DNA from: an uncultured Blautia sp.
GTDB taxonomy: Bacteria > Bacillota > Clostridia > Lachnospirales > Lachnospiraceae
Assembly (NCBI GenBank): GCA_900539145.1
Contig: UQAX01000014.1
Location: 1-54,305, forward strand
DNA: 54,305 nucleotides
Direction: 5' to 3'
The translations under genes were made by a program, and so were the position numbers. Positions 17,188 through 26,682 of this stretch are shown here, in pieces (the first letter of the stretch is position 1; each line of letters begins with the position of its first letter). The notes below the pieces were generated by a model. It searched no databases. It was not told the origin of the DNA and was given only the letters and a program-made list of their open reading frames with translations.

Positions 17188-18701
17188 TCTTTTTTTCCTG
17201 CAAATTTCGCATCTGACTGTCCTTTTTTTCTCACAGCAGAAGTCATCGGAAGCCCTGTTCCGTAGTCTAACTGTCTTGGCTCGTATTCCTCATTTTCTCT
17301 TTGACGTGTCATCAGTCTGCTGTCCCACGTTTTATATTCTGTGATGTGATGCCATGGACGGTCTTCCCAGTAATATCCTCTGAAAGGATCTCTTGTATTA
17401 TACATATTATCCAGAATTGCCTCATGCAGTCTCTTTCTGATTTCATCATAGCCCGGCTCGTTAATCAGGTTTTTCATCTCCTGCGGATCTTCCTGCAAAT
17501 CATACAGCTCATCACTGGTCATAAGGTTAATTACCATCTTATAACGTCCGTCAAAAGCGCCTCGAAGAGGCTGATAACCGCCAAATCCGTCATGGTCTAC
17601 CTCATAACGACCAAATTCCATAAATACATAGTCGTTGCAGCGTATCTCCGGATTTTTTACTTCCTCAAAAATGCTTCTTCCTTCAAACATCTTTGGAATT
17701 GGCACACCAAACATATCGAAAATCGTAGGCGCTAAGTTAATGTGAGAAACCGGATTTTTATCCACACCTTTTCCAAAGCCTTTAATCATCAGCGGAATAT
17801 GTGTAATTTCTTCATATAAAGCAGGACCTTTTCCTGTAAGAGAATGTCCGTACATCATGTCTCCGTGGTCGGAGGTATAAATAATAATCGGTTCTTCCTC
17901 ATACTGTGCCGCCGCATCCAGAACTCTGCCGATTTCATAATCTGCAAAGGTATTGCAGCCTAAAAATTCTTTTGGACTGAGTTTAAAATCTTCACGGCAT
18001 GCCTTTAAGTATTCATCCCCTGCCCAAATTCTGTGGTGCTCCGGCTTATCCTCCAACGTATCCTTCATATTCTCTTTTACCGGTATCTCATAATCTTTAT
18101 ACAAATCCACATATTTTTTCGGACAGATATGAGGACCGTGAGGCTCGTCTAAGGACATAACCAGAAAATAATCTTCATCTTTATGCTTTTCAATAAAATC
18201 CACTGCTCTGTCTGCACAGCGGTGTCCGTAAGTCATATCTTCTGTAATGTTGTATTTTTCAATGCTTTCTATCTGGCGGATGCGGTATCTTTCCTCCGGT
18301 GTCAGTTCATCCAAGAAGCATTTCATGTCATACCAGTAATCCTCGTCCCAGCCCTTTGGACATCTGCCCAATCCGAAATAATCTCCGCCGTCCAGATGCC
18401 ATTTTCCTACATAAGCAGTGTGAATACCTGCATCACTTAGTCGCTGTCCGATGCTCTGCACATTATCGGAAAGCCCCATACAATTTGACCATCCTGCACA
18501 GGAATGAGGGTAACTGCCTGTAAAAATCGCAGATCTCGCAGGCTGACATACAGGCTGTGTGGTATAAGCTTTATCGTAACGTATTCCCTCTGCCGCAAGT
18601 CTGTCTAAATTTGGTGTAACCATTGCAGAATTTCCATAGCATCCCAGCATATCTGTGCGCTGAGTGTCTGTCATAATAAAAATAATCTGTTTTTTCTTCA
18701 T
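17184..18701 (-). CDS. Sulfatase 1 (Cys-type, S1 family)
   Basis: A 505-residue arylsulfatase-superfamily enzyme. The N-terminal metal site is IFIMTDTQRTDM; the active-site motif is VCQPARSAIFTG with Cys52 to be converted to formylglycine (CxPAR variant of CxPSR); YTSDHGDMMYGH supplies more metal ligands. No signal peptide is visible, so it acts in the cytoplasm on imported glycans. Start ATG 18701 has AGGAGG upstream; the longer frame does not. Cys-type sulfatases need a maturation enzyme (in anaerobes the radical-SAM anSME), which is not in this window. It is followed by the P-loop kinase and preceded by a second sulfatase. Confidence 0.9.
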   Translation of the reverse strand: MKKKQIIFIMTDTQRTDMLGCYGNSAMVTPNLDRLAAEGIRYDKAYTTQPVCQPARSAIFTGSYPHSCAGWSNCMGLSDNVQSIGQRLSDAGIHTAYVGKWHLDGGDYFGLGRCPKGWDEDYWYDMKCFLDELTPEERYRIRQIESIEKYNITEDMTYGHRCADRAVDFIEKHKDEDYFLVMSLDEPHGPHICPKKYVDLYKDYEIPVKENMKDTLEDKPEHHRIWAGDEYLKACREDFKLSPKEFLGCNTFADYEIGRVLDAAAQYEEEPIIIYTSDHGDMMYGHSLTGKGPALYEEITHIPLMIKGFGKGVDKNPVSHINLAPTIFDMFGVPIPKMFEGRSIFEEVKNPEIRCNDYVFMEFGRYEVDHDGFGGYQPLRGAFDGRYKMVINLMTSDELYDLQEDPQEMKNLINEPGYDEIRKRLHEAILDNMYNTRDPFRGYYWEDRPWHHITEYKTWDSRLMTRQRENEEYEPRQLDYGTGLPMTSAVRKKGQSDAKFAGKKE

Positions 18702-18758
18702 AGTCTTCCTCCTGATAATACAAACAGAGGCCATTGCCTAAGCAACAGCCCCTAGATT

Positions 18759-20138
18759 TTACATAAGAAACGGATCCTGCTGCATATCTAAATATTCCCG
18801 CAGACGTTTTTCATAATCTGCTGCAAGCTCCTCATTCAGTTCGGTAATCATCAACGGATTTTGCTGATAAGGGTCTTTTTCATTATTATACAACATTTTC
18901 ACCTGTTTTTCTCCCGGTTTATATCCATTATTTATTACAAAAGTATGTGTATGAGTCCGAATACCTCTCCACCCATAACACTTACTGTTCAGCCCCTGTT
19001 TTTCAAAGGCTGCTACCATTTCCGGCATCCCCGGATAAGAACATAAAAACGCATCCTTTGGCGCATTGCTTTCCTGTCCCAGTATTCCCGGCGCATGATT
19101 AAATCCCTGACAGGTATCCGGCACAGGAATATCCAGAAGTCCCAAAAGTGTAGGCATGTGGTCGGGACTTGCTACCAGTTCACTGTATTTTGCAGGAGCA
19201 AGGCGCCCCTTCTGGCGAATATACAATGGAATATGGATAGACTCCTCATACCACACATTTTTGCTCATACGTCCATGAGAACCTAACATTTCGCCATGGT
19301 CGGCTGAAAGTACCACAATGGTATCTTCCTCCATGTGGTTTTCCTTCAGGAAATCTAAAAGTCTTCCAAACTGTTCATCTACACCGGTAACTGCTGCAAA
19401 ATACTGTCTGGTAATGGTCTCCATCTCCAGAGTCCTCTTTTCCTTGGGCACATTTTCTCTGAAATGCACCGGCATGTCTTTGTACTTTTCATAGTATTTA
19501 TCCGGCACCAGTTCATAGGGAAGGTGGGGAGGATTGTAAGAGACAAACAGGGCGAAGGGTTCATCCTGTTGTTTCTTTCCTTCCATATATTCCAGCGCCT
19601 TATCTGTTTCAAATTCCGGAGACCAGCAATTCGGTCTAATCTGCTTTGGTGTGTCTGCCCAGTAATGAGGAGTCAGGTGCTCATCACAGGCGCCGTAGGA
19701 AAGCCAGTAATCAAATCCCTGTCTTCTCTCTCCCGGCGGAGTGTAAGCATCCCAGTCCTTTGCTCCTGAAACAGGATTTTTCTCAAAATTCTGCTCAGAA
19801 GCATCCAAATGCCATTTTCCGATATAGCCTGTGTGGTATCCTGTATCCTTTAACACGTTTCCGATACAGGTTTCCTGTGGCTTTAACATTAAAATTTCGC
19901 TTAATCCGATTTTGCAGTTTGTCCACATTCCTACACTAAAAGGATATTTTCCCGTCAGCAAGGATGCACGGTGTGGAGAACAAAGGGGGAAGGTGCTCAC
20001 TGCCTCTGTGCAGTCTAGGCTTTCCCTTGCAAAGCTGTCCATGTGGGGAGTACACACTTCATCTTCCTTTGCATAGCCCATTGCCTGATATCTCCACTGA
20101 TCCAGAAAAACATATAATAAATTTGGTCTTTTCTTCAT
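18759..20138 (-). CDS. Sulfatase 2 (Cys-type, S1 family)
   Basis: A 459-residue sulfatase with metal-site LYVFLDQWR, active-site LCSPHRASLLTG (Cys53; His in place of Ser in CxPSR), and LSADHGEMLGSHG. Like its neighbour it lacks a signal peptide and is thus cytoplasmic. It is clearly a distinct subfamily from sulfatase 1, so the two probably remove sulfates at different positions. Start ATG 20138 follows AAGGAGG and comes 11 nt after the GH88 stop; the longest frame would overlap GH88 and has no site. Confidence 0.9.
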   Translation of the reverse strand: MKKRPNLLYVFLDQWRYQAMGYAKEDEVCTPHMDSFARESLDCTEAVSTFPLCSPHRASLLTGKYPFSVGMWTNCKIGLSEILMLKPQETCIGNVLKDTGYHTGYIGKWHLDASEQNFEKNPVSGAKDWDAYTPPGERRQGFDYWLSYGACDEHLTPHYWADTPKQIRPNCWSPEFETDKALEYMEGKKQQDEPFALFVSYNPPHLPYELVPDKYYEKYKDMPVHFRENVPKEKRTLEMETITRQYFAAVTGVDEQFGRLLDFLKENHMEEDTIVVLSADHGEMLGSHGRMSKNVWYEESIHIPLYIRQKGRLAPAKYSELVASPDHMPTLLGLLDIPVPDTCQGFNHAPGILGQESNAPKDAFLCSYPGMPEMVAAFEKQGLNSKCYGWRGIRTHTHTFVINNGYKPGEKQVKMLYNNEKDPYQQNPLMITELNEELAADYEKRLREYLDMQQDPFLM

Positions 20139-20149
20139 GATTTTCCTCC

Positions 20150-21328
20150 TTACCAGTAAGGGTTCCATGTTCCGCATCTTCTTCGGAGGGCTTCTAAATA
20201 GAAGTAATCGCCCCATGTGTTACACTCGTCCACACCTCTGTCCTTGCAGGTGTTTTCTTCGGAGCTTCTGGCATAAGTGCCGTGTAGCAGAAGACCGTTA
20301 GACTGTTCTATGGATTTTACCGCACATTTCTCAATTAAAGCACACAGCATTTTATCTGCCGCCATGCGATATTTCTCAGCTTCCTCTTTTTCCAGATACG
20401 GAAGCATTTCATAAATGCCGCAGATAACAATAGCGGAAGAAGAAGAGTCTCTGGGCTCTGTACTTCCTGTATCAAAGTCAAAATCCCAATATGGAATTAA
20501 GTCTTCCGGTAAATGTTCAATAAAGTAATCGGTTACATCACGAAACATCTGAATGTACTCTGGATTTTGCTGATAGCGATAGCTTAACGCAACACCATAT
20601 ACACCCCATGCCTGTCCTCTTGCCCATGCAGAGCCGTTTCGATTTCCCTGATGGGTTACGCCATAGGAAGGTTTTCCTGTTTCCGGGTCAATATAGTAGG
20701 TATGATAAGTAGAATGGTCTTCTCTTAACACGCACTGCATTGCCGTATGAATATGCTTGCATGCTTTTTCAGCATATTCGGGATTTCCTGTAACCTCTGT
20801 TGCCCAGTATAATAAAGGAAGATTTAACAGACAGTCAATAATAAGACGATAATCCTTAGGGTCACCTACATTTCCCCATGCCTGAATAAATTCTCCGTTT
20901 TCTCTGTATCTGGTGAGCAGGTGGTCGGCTGCCAAAATAGCAGCCTCCTTTCCTTTCTCACTTCCACAGAGCTTATATGCCGCAACGCAGGAAAGACTGT
21001 AAAGAAATCCCATGTCGTGGTAATTCACATCAATTTTTTTCTGAATACGATTTAAGAAGCTGTCTACGTGAATTTCCCCTGTTTTCTTAAATGCTTCATC
21101 CTTTGTAAGCTCATAAGCCAGCCATACCACACCGGTCCAAAAACCTGTGGTCCATTCTACATTTTCTGTCTGCCAATAAAATCCATTTTCTGTATTGGGA
21201 GACTGGAAAAAGTCTGTAAAATCCTTTAAATTACCTTTTACAATAGCAGTTGCCTGATGAACTGCCTGTTCTATCATTTCCTGACTGCACCCCTGATATT
21301 TCTCAAGGTTTTCAAATGTCTGTGCCAT
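20150..21328 (-). CDS. Unsaturated glucuronyl hydrolase (GH88)
   Basis: A 392-residue alpha/alpha-barrel hydrolase of family GH88. Asp105 in NYHDMGF and Asp165 in LIIDCLLNLP match the spacing of the two catalytic Asp residues (88 and 149) of the Bacillus enzyme; SAWARGQAWGVYG is the family signature. It hydrates and splits the unsaturated uronic acid left at the end of oligosaccharides by polysaccharide lyases, such as those from chondroitin, hyaluronan or heparin. No lyase is in the window, so the cell may use fragments released by others. Start ATG 21328 follows AAGGAG. Confidence 0.9.
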   Translation of the reverse strand: MAQTFENLEKYQGCSQEMIEQAVHQATAIVKGNLKDFTDFFQSPNTENGFYWQTENVEWTTGFWTGVVWLAYELTKDEAFKKTGEIHVDSFLNRIQKKIDVNYHDMGFLYSLSCVAAYKLCGSEKGKEAAILAADHLLTRYRENGEFIQAWGNVGDPKDYRLIIDCLLNLPLLYWATEVTGNPEYAEKACKHIHTAMQCVLREDHSTYHTYYIDPETGKPSYGVTHQGNRNGSAWARGQAWGVYGVALSYRYQQNPEYIQMFRDVTDYFIEHLPEDLIPYWDFDFDTGSTEPRDSSSSAIVICGIYEMLPYLEKEEAEKYRMAADKMLCALIEKCAVKSIEQSNGLLLHGTYARSSEENTCKDRGVDECNTWGDYFYLEALRRRCGTWNPYW

Positions 21329-21342
21329 ATTTTTCTCCTTTT

Positions 21343-22167
21343 TTAGCCCTTGATACCACTTGCTGCAACACCTTCTACGAAGAATTTCTGACAGGCAATA
21401 AAGATAATTACTACCGGTATTAAAGCACATACAGATGCTGCCATAATCAGCGCATAATCAGCTGCATACTGAGAAATAAACATACGAATACCAAGCTGAA
21501 TTGTCTTTAACTCTGTACTGTTTAAGTAAATCAATGGGCCCATGAAATCGTTCCATACGTTTACAAAAGTAAAAATCGTTAAGGTTGCAATACCGGGTTT
21601 CGCTAAAGGTAATACCACACGGGCAAAAATGCCGTATTCGCCAAGTCCGTCAATTCGAGCCGCTTCTGACAATTCCTTTGGAATACTCAGGAAGAACTGC
21701 CTCATAAGGAATACACCGAAGGCGCTGAAAGCATGAAGCATAATCAAGCCGATATGTGTATTGTTTAAACCGAATTTGGACATCATAGTAAACTGAGGAA
21801 CCATGTATACCTGCCATGGAACAGCGATTGTTGTTACATAAGCAAGGAACAGGAAATCTCTTCCCTTAAACTCCAGCTTTGCAAATCCATAAGCTGCAAA
21901 ACAGCTTGTTGCCAACTGGATAATGGTTGTGATAACTGTCAGTTTTGTACTGTTTTTAAAGAATGTTAAAAGCGGAATTTTTTCCCAAATTTCCTGATAG
22001 TTTTCAAAGTGGAAGCTTCTCGGTATCCACTCCATCGGAATACTGAATACGTCTTTATTGAGCTTCACAGAAGAAATCAACATCCAGTAAAAAGGAATAA
22101 TCATCAATACTGCCAGAAATGTCAAACCTATGTAAATCAATATTTTTTTTCTTTTTTCTGCTTTCAT
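21343..22167 (-). CDS. Carbohydrate ABC importer permease (MalG type)
   Basis: A 274-residue inner-membrane permease with six predicted membrane segments and the EAA loop EAARIDGLGEYGIFARVVLP that contacts the ATPase. It belongs to the CUT1 group that imports oligosaccharides. The ATPase subunit is not in this cluster, as usual where a shared MsmK-type ATPase is used. It lies 12 nt after the other permease and 14 nt before GH88. Confidence 0.92.
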   Translation of the reverse strand: MKAEKRKKILIYIGLTFLAVLMIIPFYWMLISSVKLNKDVFSIPMEWIPRSFHFENYQEIWEKIPLLTFFKNSTKLTVITTIIQLATSCFAAYGFAKLEFKGRDFLFLAYVTTIAVPWQVYMVPQFTMMSKFGLNNTHIGLIMLHAFSAFGVFLMRQFFLSIPKELSEAARIDGLGEYGIFARVVLPLAKPGIATLTIFTFVNVWNDFMGPLIYLNSTELKTIQLGIRMFISQYAADYALIMAASVCALIPVVIIFIACQKFFVEGVAASGIKG

Positions 22168-22179
22168 ATTGTCACTCCT

Positions 22180-23082
22180 TTACATCCACTCTGTGAATTT
22201 CTTCTCGCCTCTGAACTGAACTAATGTAATTACAAGCACGATAGCAAATAATACGATAGCACTTGCACTTGCATATCCGAATTCAAAGTTTGTAAACGCT
22301 GCGTCATAAATGTGGTTTACCATAACCTGTGTTGCACGTCCAGGTCCACCGCCTGTCATAATGTAAATCAAGTCAAATACCTTGAAGCACTGAATTGTCA
22401 ACATAATTACAACAAAGAATGTTGTTGGTTTTAACATTGGAATTGTAATATATTTCAATTTTTTCCAGCCTGTTGCTCCATCGAGGCTGGCTGCTTCATA
22501 AAGTTCTTTTGAAATTCCCTGCAAAGCTGCAAGGTATACAATCATATAATATCCCATATATTTCCAAACACTTACGATAATGATTGCCGGCATTGCCCAT
22601 TTTACAGATGCCACCCAACCCGGAGGATTGGAAATACCAATTGCTCTTAAAAATTCATTGATCGGACCTACGTCCTTCATGAAAAGCATGTTCCACACTG
22701 CACCTACTGCTACAAGAGAAGCAATGTAAGGGAAGAAAAATGCAGTACGATAAACAACAATTCCTCTAATCTTGCTGTTCAGTAAAACTGCGATCAAAAG
22801 TGCTGCTGCAACCGTAAGAGGTACTGTAAAGATTGCATAATAGAAGGTGTGTCCCACAGCCATTTTAAAAGTGGAGTCACTCATTAAACGTACAAAGTTA
22901 TCAAATCCTACAAACTCCATTGGTGTATTGGAAGAACCGTTCCATTTCATAACGCTGAGTACGAAAGAAAATACCACAGGAACAAAGATAAACAGGAAAT
23001 ATCCAATAAAGTTCGGTAAAATAAATGAATATCCAATCAGATTTCTTTTTATGACTTTTTTTTGTTTTGCTGTCATTGCCAT
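22180..23082 (-). CDS. Carbohydrate ABC importer permease (MalF type)
   Basis: A 300-residue permease with six membrane segments and an EAA loop (YEAASLDGATGWKKLKYITI). It forms the channel with the MalG-type partner downstream. The N-terminus is short, as in most CUT1 systems. An AAGGAGAAAAGG site supports the start. A gap of 87 nt separates it from the binding-protein gene. Confidence 0.92.
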   Translation of the reverse strand: MAMTAKQKKVIKRNLIGYSFILPNFIGYFLFIFVPVVFSFVLSVMKWNGSSNTPMEFVGFDNFVRLMSDSTFKMAVGHTFYYAIFTVPLTVAAALLIAVLLNSKIRGIVVYRTAFFFPYIASLVAVGAVWNMLFMKDVGPINEFLRAIGISNPPGWVASVKWAMPAIIIVSVWKYMGYYMIVYLAALQGISKELYEAASLDGATGWKKLKYITIPMLKPTTFFVVIMLTIQCFKVFDLIYIMTGGGPGRATQVMVNHIYDAAFTNFEFGYASASAIVLFAIVLVITLVQFRGEKKFTEWM

Positions 23083-23169
23083 ATCCTTTTCTCCTTTTCC
23101 AGAACACAGGGCTTTCCGTCTGTGTTCGTTTTACATTCAGAAAGCCCTGTCCCTTGTTATTTTAATTTA

Positions 23170-24462
23170 TCACGGATTGGCTTCACGTATTTCTTTTACA
23201 CGCTCTGTCATATTTTTCAGTCCGTCATCAATACTTTCTTCGCCAATCATAATCAAGTCATGTTCTTCTTCCACTGCTTTACGGATTTTTTCAATGTTTT
23301 TATCCAGTGGTCTGTCGAATACCATACCTTTTAATTCCAGTGCCTCTGCACAGCCTTCTGGGAAGCCTTCTACGGAAGTTACTTTTTCCATAATTGTATC
23401 GTTCTGAACAACAGTTAAAATACCCTGTTCAGCAAGTTTTTCAGCTGTTTCTACGCTTGTTGCACATTTTACAAATTCCCAAGCTAAATCCTTCTGGTCG
23501 GAGTTTGCATTGATTGCAACCGGTGTTACAGCGCCAACGCTGTTTCCTGCTTCTACGCCTTCCGGATGAGGAATTGTTGCAAATCCCCAGTTAAAGTCGA
23601 TTTCGCCTGCATTCTGTGCCTGAATTAAGTTTGCGATGAACCATGTTCCCATTGGCATCATTGCACATTGCTGCTGCTGGAATACACTTGAGTAATGTAA
23701 GTTTCCTGTTTTAATTGTTGCATAGTCCTGAACAATTCCGTCTTTCTGCATACGCAGCGCCTGCTCGTAAGCCGGTTTTAAGAAGCTGTAATCGTCAGAT
23801 ACTAATGTGTGTTTGCCATCCTGAATTGCCCAGTTACATACTAAAGCCATCCAGTTGTGATTGTGTGTTCCGTAAATCTTTTCATTTCCTTCGCCGCTGG
23901 TCATCTTGCGTGCCAGCTCTTCGTATTCATCCCATGTCATGTCGTTGCTTGGATAAGGAACATTTGCTTTGTCAAACAAATCTTTGTTGTAGTACAGCAC
24001 GTACCAGTCAGAACGATATGGAAGTGTATACTGTTTTCCTTCAATCTGAAGCTCTTCCGCAGTTCCGTTATAGATAGATAAATCTAATTTATCTTTTTCT
24101 ATGTATTTGTCCAGACATTCAATCTGGCCTTTTTCCTGCATGCTAATCTGTGTTCCCATATCTTTTACAAAAATAACATCTGGGTCCGGGTCTCCTCCTG
24201 CAAGCATAACAGTCAGCTTGTTGTTATACTCGTTTGCCGCTGTATCAACGTACTCAATTTCTACATCAGGATGTTTTTCCTTAAATACCTCAACGGCTGT
24301 TTTAAACTGTGGTGATGTGTCGTTATCCCATGTAGAGATTGTCAGTTTTTTCTTTCCGCCATCTTCTTTCTTGTCATCCTTTTTGTCTCCGCCGCAGCCT
24401 GCCAGCATACCTACTGACATGGCAGCAATCATTCCCATTGCAATTACTTTTCTTGCTTTCAT
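23170..24462 (-). CDS. Carbohydrate-binding lipoprotein of the ABC importer
   Basis: A 430-residue extracytoplasmic solute-binding protein of family 1. It has a lipoprotein signal with lipobox LAGC (Cys about 22), a Lys/Asp-rich linker and the usual two-lobe fold (MPMGTWFIANL, NSVGAVTPVAIN). It should bind oligosaccharides for the two permeases; the neighbouring GH88 and sulfatases point to sulfated, uronic-acid-containing ligands. AAAGGAGG lies just upstream. The 198-bp gap before it (24463-24660) holds the likely operon promoter, but I cannot identify clear -35/-10 boxes, and no terminator separates it from the yeiH-like gene upstream. Confidence 0.9.
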   Translation of the reverse strand: MKARKVIAMGMIAAMSVGMLAGCGGDKKDDKKEDGGKKKLTISTWDNDTSPQFKTAVEVFKEKHPDVEIEYVDTAANEYNNKLTVMLAGGDPDPDVIFVKDMGTQISMQEKGQIECLDKYIEKDKLDLSIYNGTAEELQIEGKQYTLPYRSDWYVLYYNKDLFDKANVPYPSNDMTWDEYEELARKMTSGEGNEKIYGTHNHNWMALVCNWAIQDGKHTLVSDDYSFLKPAYEQALRMQKDGIVQDYATIKTGNLHYSSVFQQQQCAMMPMGTWFIANLIQAQNAGEIDFNWGFATIPHPEGVEAGNSVGAVTPVAINANSDQKDLAWEFVKCATSVETAEKLAEQGILTVVQNDTIMEKVTSVEGFPEGCAEALELKGMVFDRPLDKNIEKIRKAVEEEHDLIMIGEESIDDGLKNMTERVKEIREANP

Positions 24463-24660
24463 AATGCTCCTCCTTTACGAAAAATGTTCCGTTGTTCTTT
24501 GTAAATATAGAGTACCAAAAATCCATGTTCTCATAAATGAATTATTTATCTATTTCTATTACTATCTATATATGAGCGTATTTTTTCTTGTACTTTTTTC
24601 ATATTTTATTACTTTTTTACATTTTTCATCAAGTTTTCGGGAATTTTATGTATTATTTTT

Positions 24661-25692
24661 CTACCACATGTGCATAAAGTGCTGCATAGTAAGAGTAACT
24701 GCCGTAATTCCTACCCAACATGCCATCCCCAGCAAAATCGGTTTTCCGCCGCTTTTTACCAGCTTTACAATATCCGTATGAAATCCGATAGCCCCCATTG
24801 CCATAACAATAAAGAACTTGGAAAGCTCTTTTAAAGGCTGAAAGCTTTCAATAGGAACGCCTGCTGCCACCGCTACGGTAGTAATCACGCTTGCTCCGAT
24901 AAAGAACAGAATAAAGAATGGGAAAACTTTTTTCAGTGATACCTTTTCTCCGTTCTGATTTTCTGCTTTTTTGGCTCTGCGAACTGCCAGCACTAAGGTA
25001 ATTGGAATAATCGCCAATGTTCTGGTAAGCTTTACCGTTACCGCCTTATCTAATGTCTGACTGCCTAAATGGTACATGCTGTCCCATGTAGAAGCCGCCG
25101 CCGTTACAGAAGATGTGTCATTTACCGCAGTTCCTGCGAAAACACCGAAAGCATCTCCTGATGTAGTGGAAAATCCTATGGCTGCTCCCAGTGCAGGAAA
25201 AATCAACGCCGCCAAAATATTAAACAGAAAGATAACGGAAATTGCCTGTGCAACTTCTTCTTCATCTGCATCAATTACCGGAGCAGTTGCTGCGATTGCA
25301 GAGCCTCCGCAAATAGATGAGCCTACTCCCACCAGCGTAGAAATTTTCTCAGGAATGTTCATTGCCCGATGAAGTACAAAAGCGATTACCAGTGAAGTGG
25401 TAATGGTACATATTATAATAGGAAGAGATTGCTTTCCTGTTTCCATAACCACTTCTAAATTCATTCCAAATCCCAATAATACAACTGCATACTGAAGAAT
25501 TTTTTTCGAAGTAAATTTTACACCGCCTTCAAATGGCTCTTTCTTTTTCACTACAAGTGCGAGAACCATTCCTATGAGAATGGCAAATACCGGACCTCCG
25601 ATAACAGGAAACATTTTTCCTAAAATACAAGAGGGAATTGCCAGTCCCAGACATAATAATAATCCTTTTCCGTTTTTTGATAGAAATTTCAT
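24661..25692 (-). CDS. yeiH: YeiH/UPF0324-family putative sulfate or sulfite exporter
   Basis: A 343-residue membrane protein with about ten hydrophobic segments and family blocks VVLLGFGMNLEVV, VGVGSSICGGSAIAATAPVI, and VFAGTAVNDTSSVTAA. The family is annotated as a putative sulfate exporter and in enterobacteria is the target of the sulfite-responsive LysR regulator YeiE. Here a LysR gene lies two genes away, and sulfatase genes lie downstream on the same strand. It follows the flavin oxidoreductase by 11 nt with TAAGGAGG, so these two form one operon. Confidence 0.85.
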   Translation of the reverse strand: MKFLSKNGKGLLLCLGLAIPSCILGKMFPVIGGPVFAILIGMVLALVVKKKEPFEGGVKFTSKKILQYAVVLLGFGMNLEVVMETGKQSLPIIICTITTSLVIAFVLHRAMNIPEKISTLVGVGSSICGGSAIAATAPVIDADEEEVAQAISVIFLFNILAALIFPALGAAIGFSTTSGDAFGVFAGTAVNDTSSVTAAASTWDSMYHLGSQTLDKAVTVKLTRTLAIIPITLVLAVRRAKKAENQNGEKVSLKKVFPFFILFFIGASVITTVAVAAGVPIESFQPLKELSKFFIVMAMGAIGFHTDIVKLVKSGGKPILLGMACWVGITAVTLTMQHFMHMW

Positions 25693-25703
25693 CCTTTTCC
25701 TCC

Positions 25704-26600
25704 TTACATAGCTGCGTGAATTGCTGCGATTGTTCCATCTGCCACTGCCGTAGATACCTGACGAATATTTTTCACACGAATATCTCCCACTGCATAAACC
25801 CCTGCAATCTCTGTTTCCATATTTTCATCTACCGGTATAAAACCATTTTCTAAATTTAGCTCCCCATATAATTGTGTATTCGGAATTGTCCCTGCATAGA
25901 CAAAAATCCCGCATCCCGGATCTGCAATGGTCTCAATCGCTCCTGTTTTCTCATCGGAGAGCTCTAAAGACTCTACTTTTTCTACTCCGTATACTCCGTG
26001 AAGTCTTGTATTTAAACGTACTTTAATATTTGGTGTTTTTACAACCTTTTCCTTAAATTCCGCAATACATCCCAGCTTTTCTTCAAAGTGGATAATGGTT
26101 ACCTGCGCCGCATATTTTGCCAGATATAAGGCTTCCTTCACAGCGCCGTCAGCTCCGCCGATTACATAGACGTTTTTCCCCTGATATTTTGTGGCATCCT
26201 TGGCAGCATTCATACGCATCCCCCTTCCTGTCAACTGCTTTTCTCCTTCAATATTTAACATTCTGGGAGAAGTTCCATTGGCAAGAATAACTTTTTTTGC
26301 CTGATATTCTTGATTTGTTGTCCGAATTTTTTTGATTTCACCTTTTAATTCTACTTCGATTACGTCTTCTTTTCTGATTTCTATGCCTGCATTTTCTGCC
26401 TGTGTTTTCAACTTCTCTGCAAAGATATATCCTGTTTCCCCCTGAGATACCCCTACATAATGTGTCACTGTGGAAACCTTTCCGATTAAGCCTCCTACTT
26501 CATTCTTTTCTAAAATCAATGCTTTCTTTCCTCTGCTCACTGCGTAAATTCCTGCACTGATGCCTGCCGGTCCTGCCCCGATAATGATGATGTCATACAT
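25704..26600 (-). CDS. Thioredoxin-reductase-like flavoprotein lacking the CxxC
   Basis: A 298-residue FAD/NAD(P)-dependent oxidoreductase: FAD-binding IIIGAGPAGISAG (about 6-18), NAD(P)-binding VYVIGGADGAVKEAL, and the C-terminal FAD motif GVYAVGDIR. The redox-active CxxC of thioredoxin reductase is missing: the position reads MNAAKDATKY. It thus cannot reduce thioredoxin in the usual way and may instead act like ferredoxin-NADP reductase or serve a sulfur-oxyanion pathway. ATG 26600 is chosen because GGAGGAG lies inside the first codons of the longer frame. It is co-transcribed with the yeiH-like gene and faces a LysR regulator. Confidence 0.82.
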   Translation of the reverse strand: MYDIIIIGAGPAGISAGIYAVSRGKKALILEKNEVGGLIGKVSTVTHYVGVSQGETGYIFAEKLKTQAENAGIEIRKEDVIEVELKGEIKKIRTTNQEYQAKKVILANGTSPRMLNIEGEKQLTGRGMRMNAAKDATKYQGKNVYVIGGADGAVKEALYLAKYAAQVTIIHFEEKLGCIAEFKEKVVKTPNIKVRLNTRLHGVYGVEKVESLELSDEKTGAIETIADPGCGIFVYAGTIPNTQLYGELNLENGFIPVDENMETEIAGVYAVGDIRVKNIRQVSTAVADGTIAAIHAAM

Positions 26601-26682
26601 ATTTTTCTCCTCCATATTCTCTGTTTTCTATACTCTTACTATATTTTATATTTATCATTTTGTAAAATTATAAATATTGATA

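Noticed and set aside
22847..23407. A 186-codon plus-strand open frame
   Set aside because: Antisense to the MalF-type permease and the binding-protein gene, with no site or motif.
24101..24781. A 226-codon plus-strand open frame across the binding-protein start and the gap
   Set aside because: It runs antisense to two well-supported genes and has no ribosome-binding site; the hydrophobic sequence comes from AT-rich reverse frames.
25704..26600. Calling this gene thioredoxin reductase (trxB)
   Set aside because: The CxxC active site is absent, so the usual reaction cannot be assigned.
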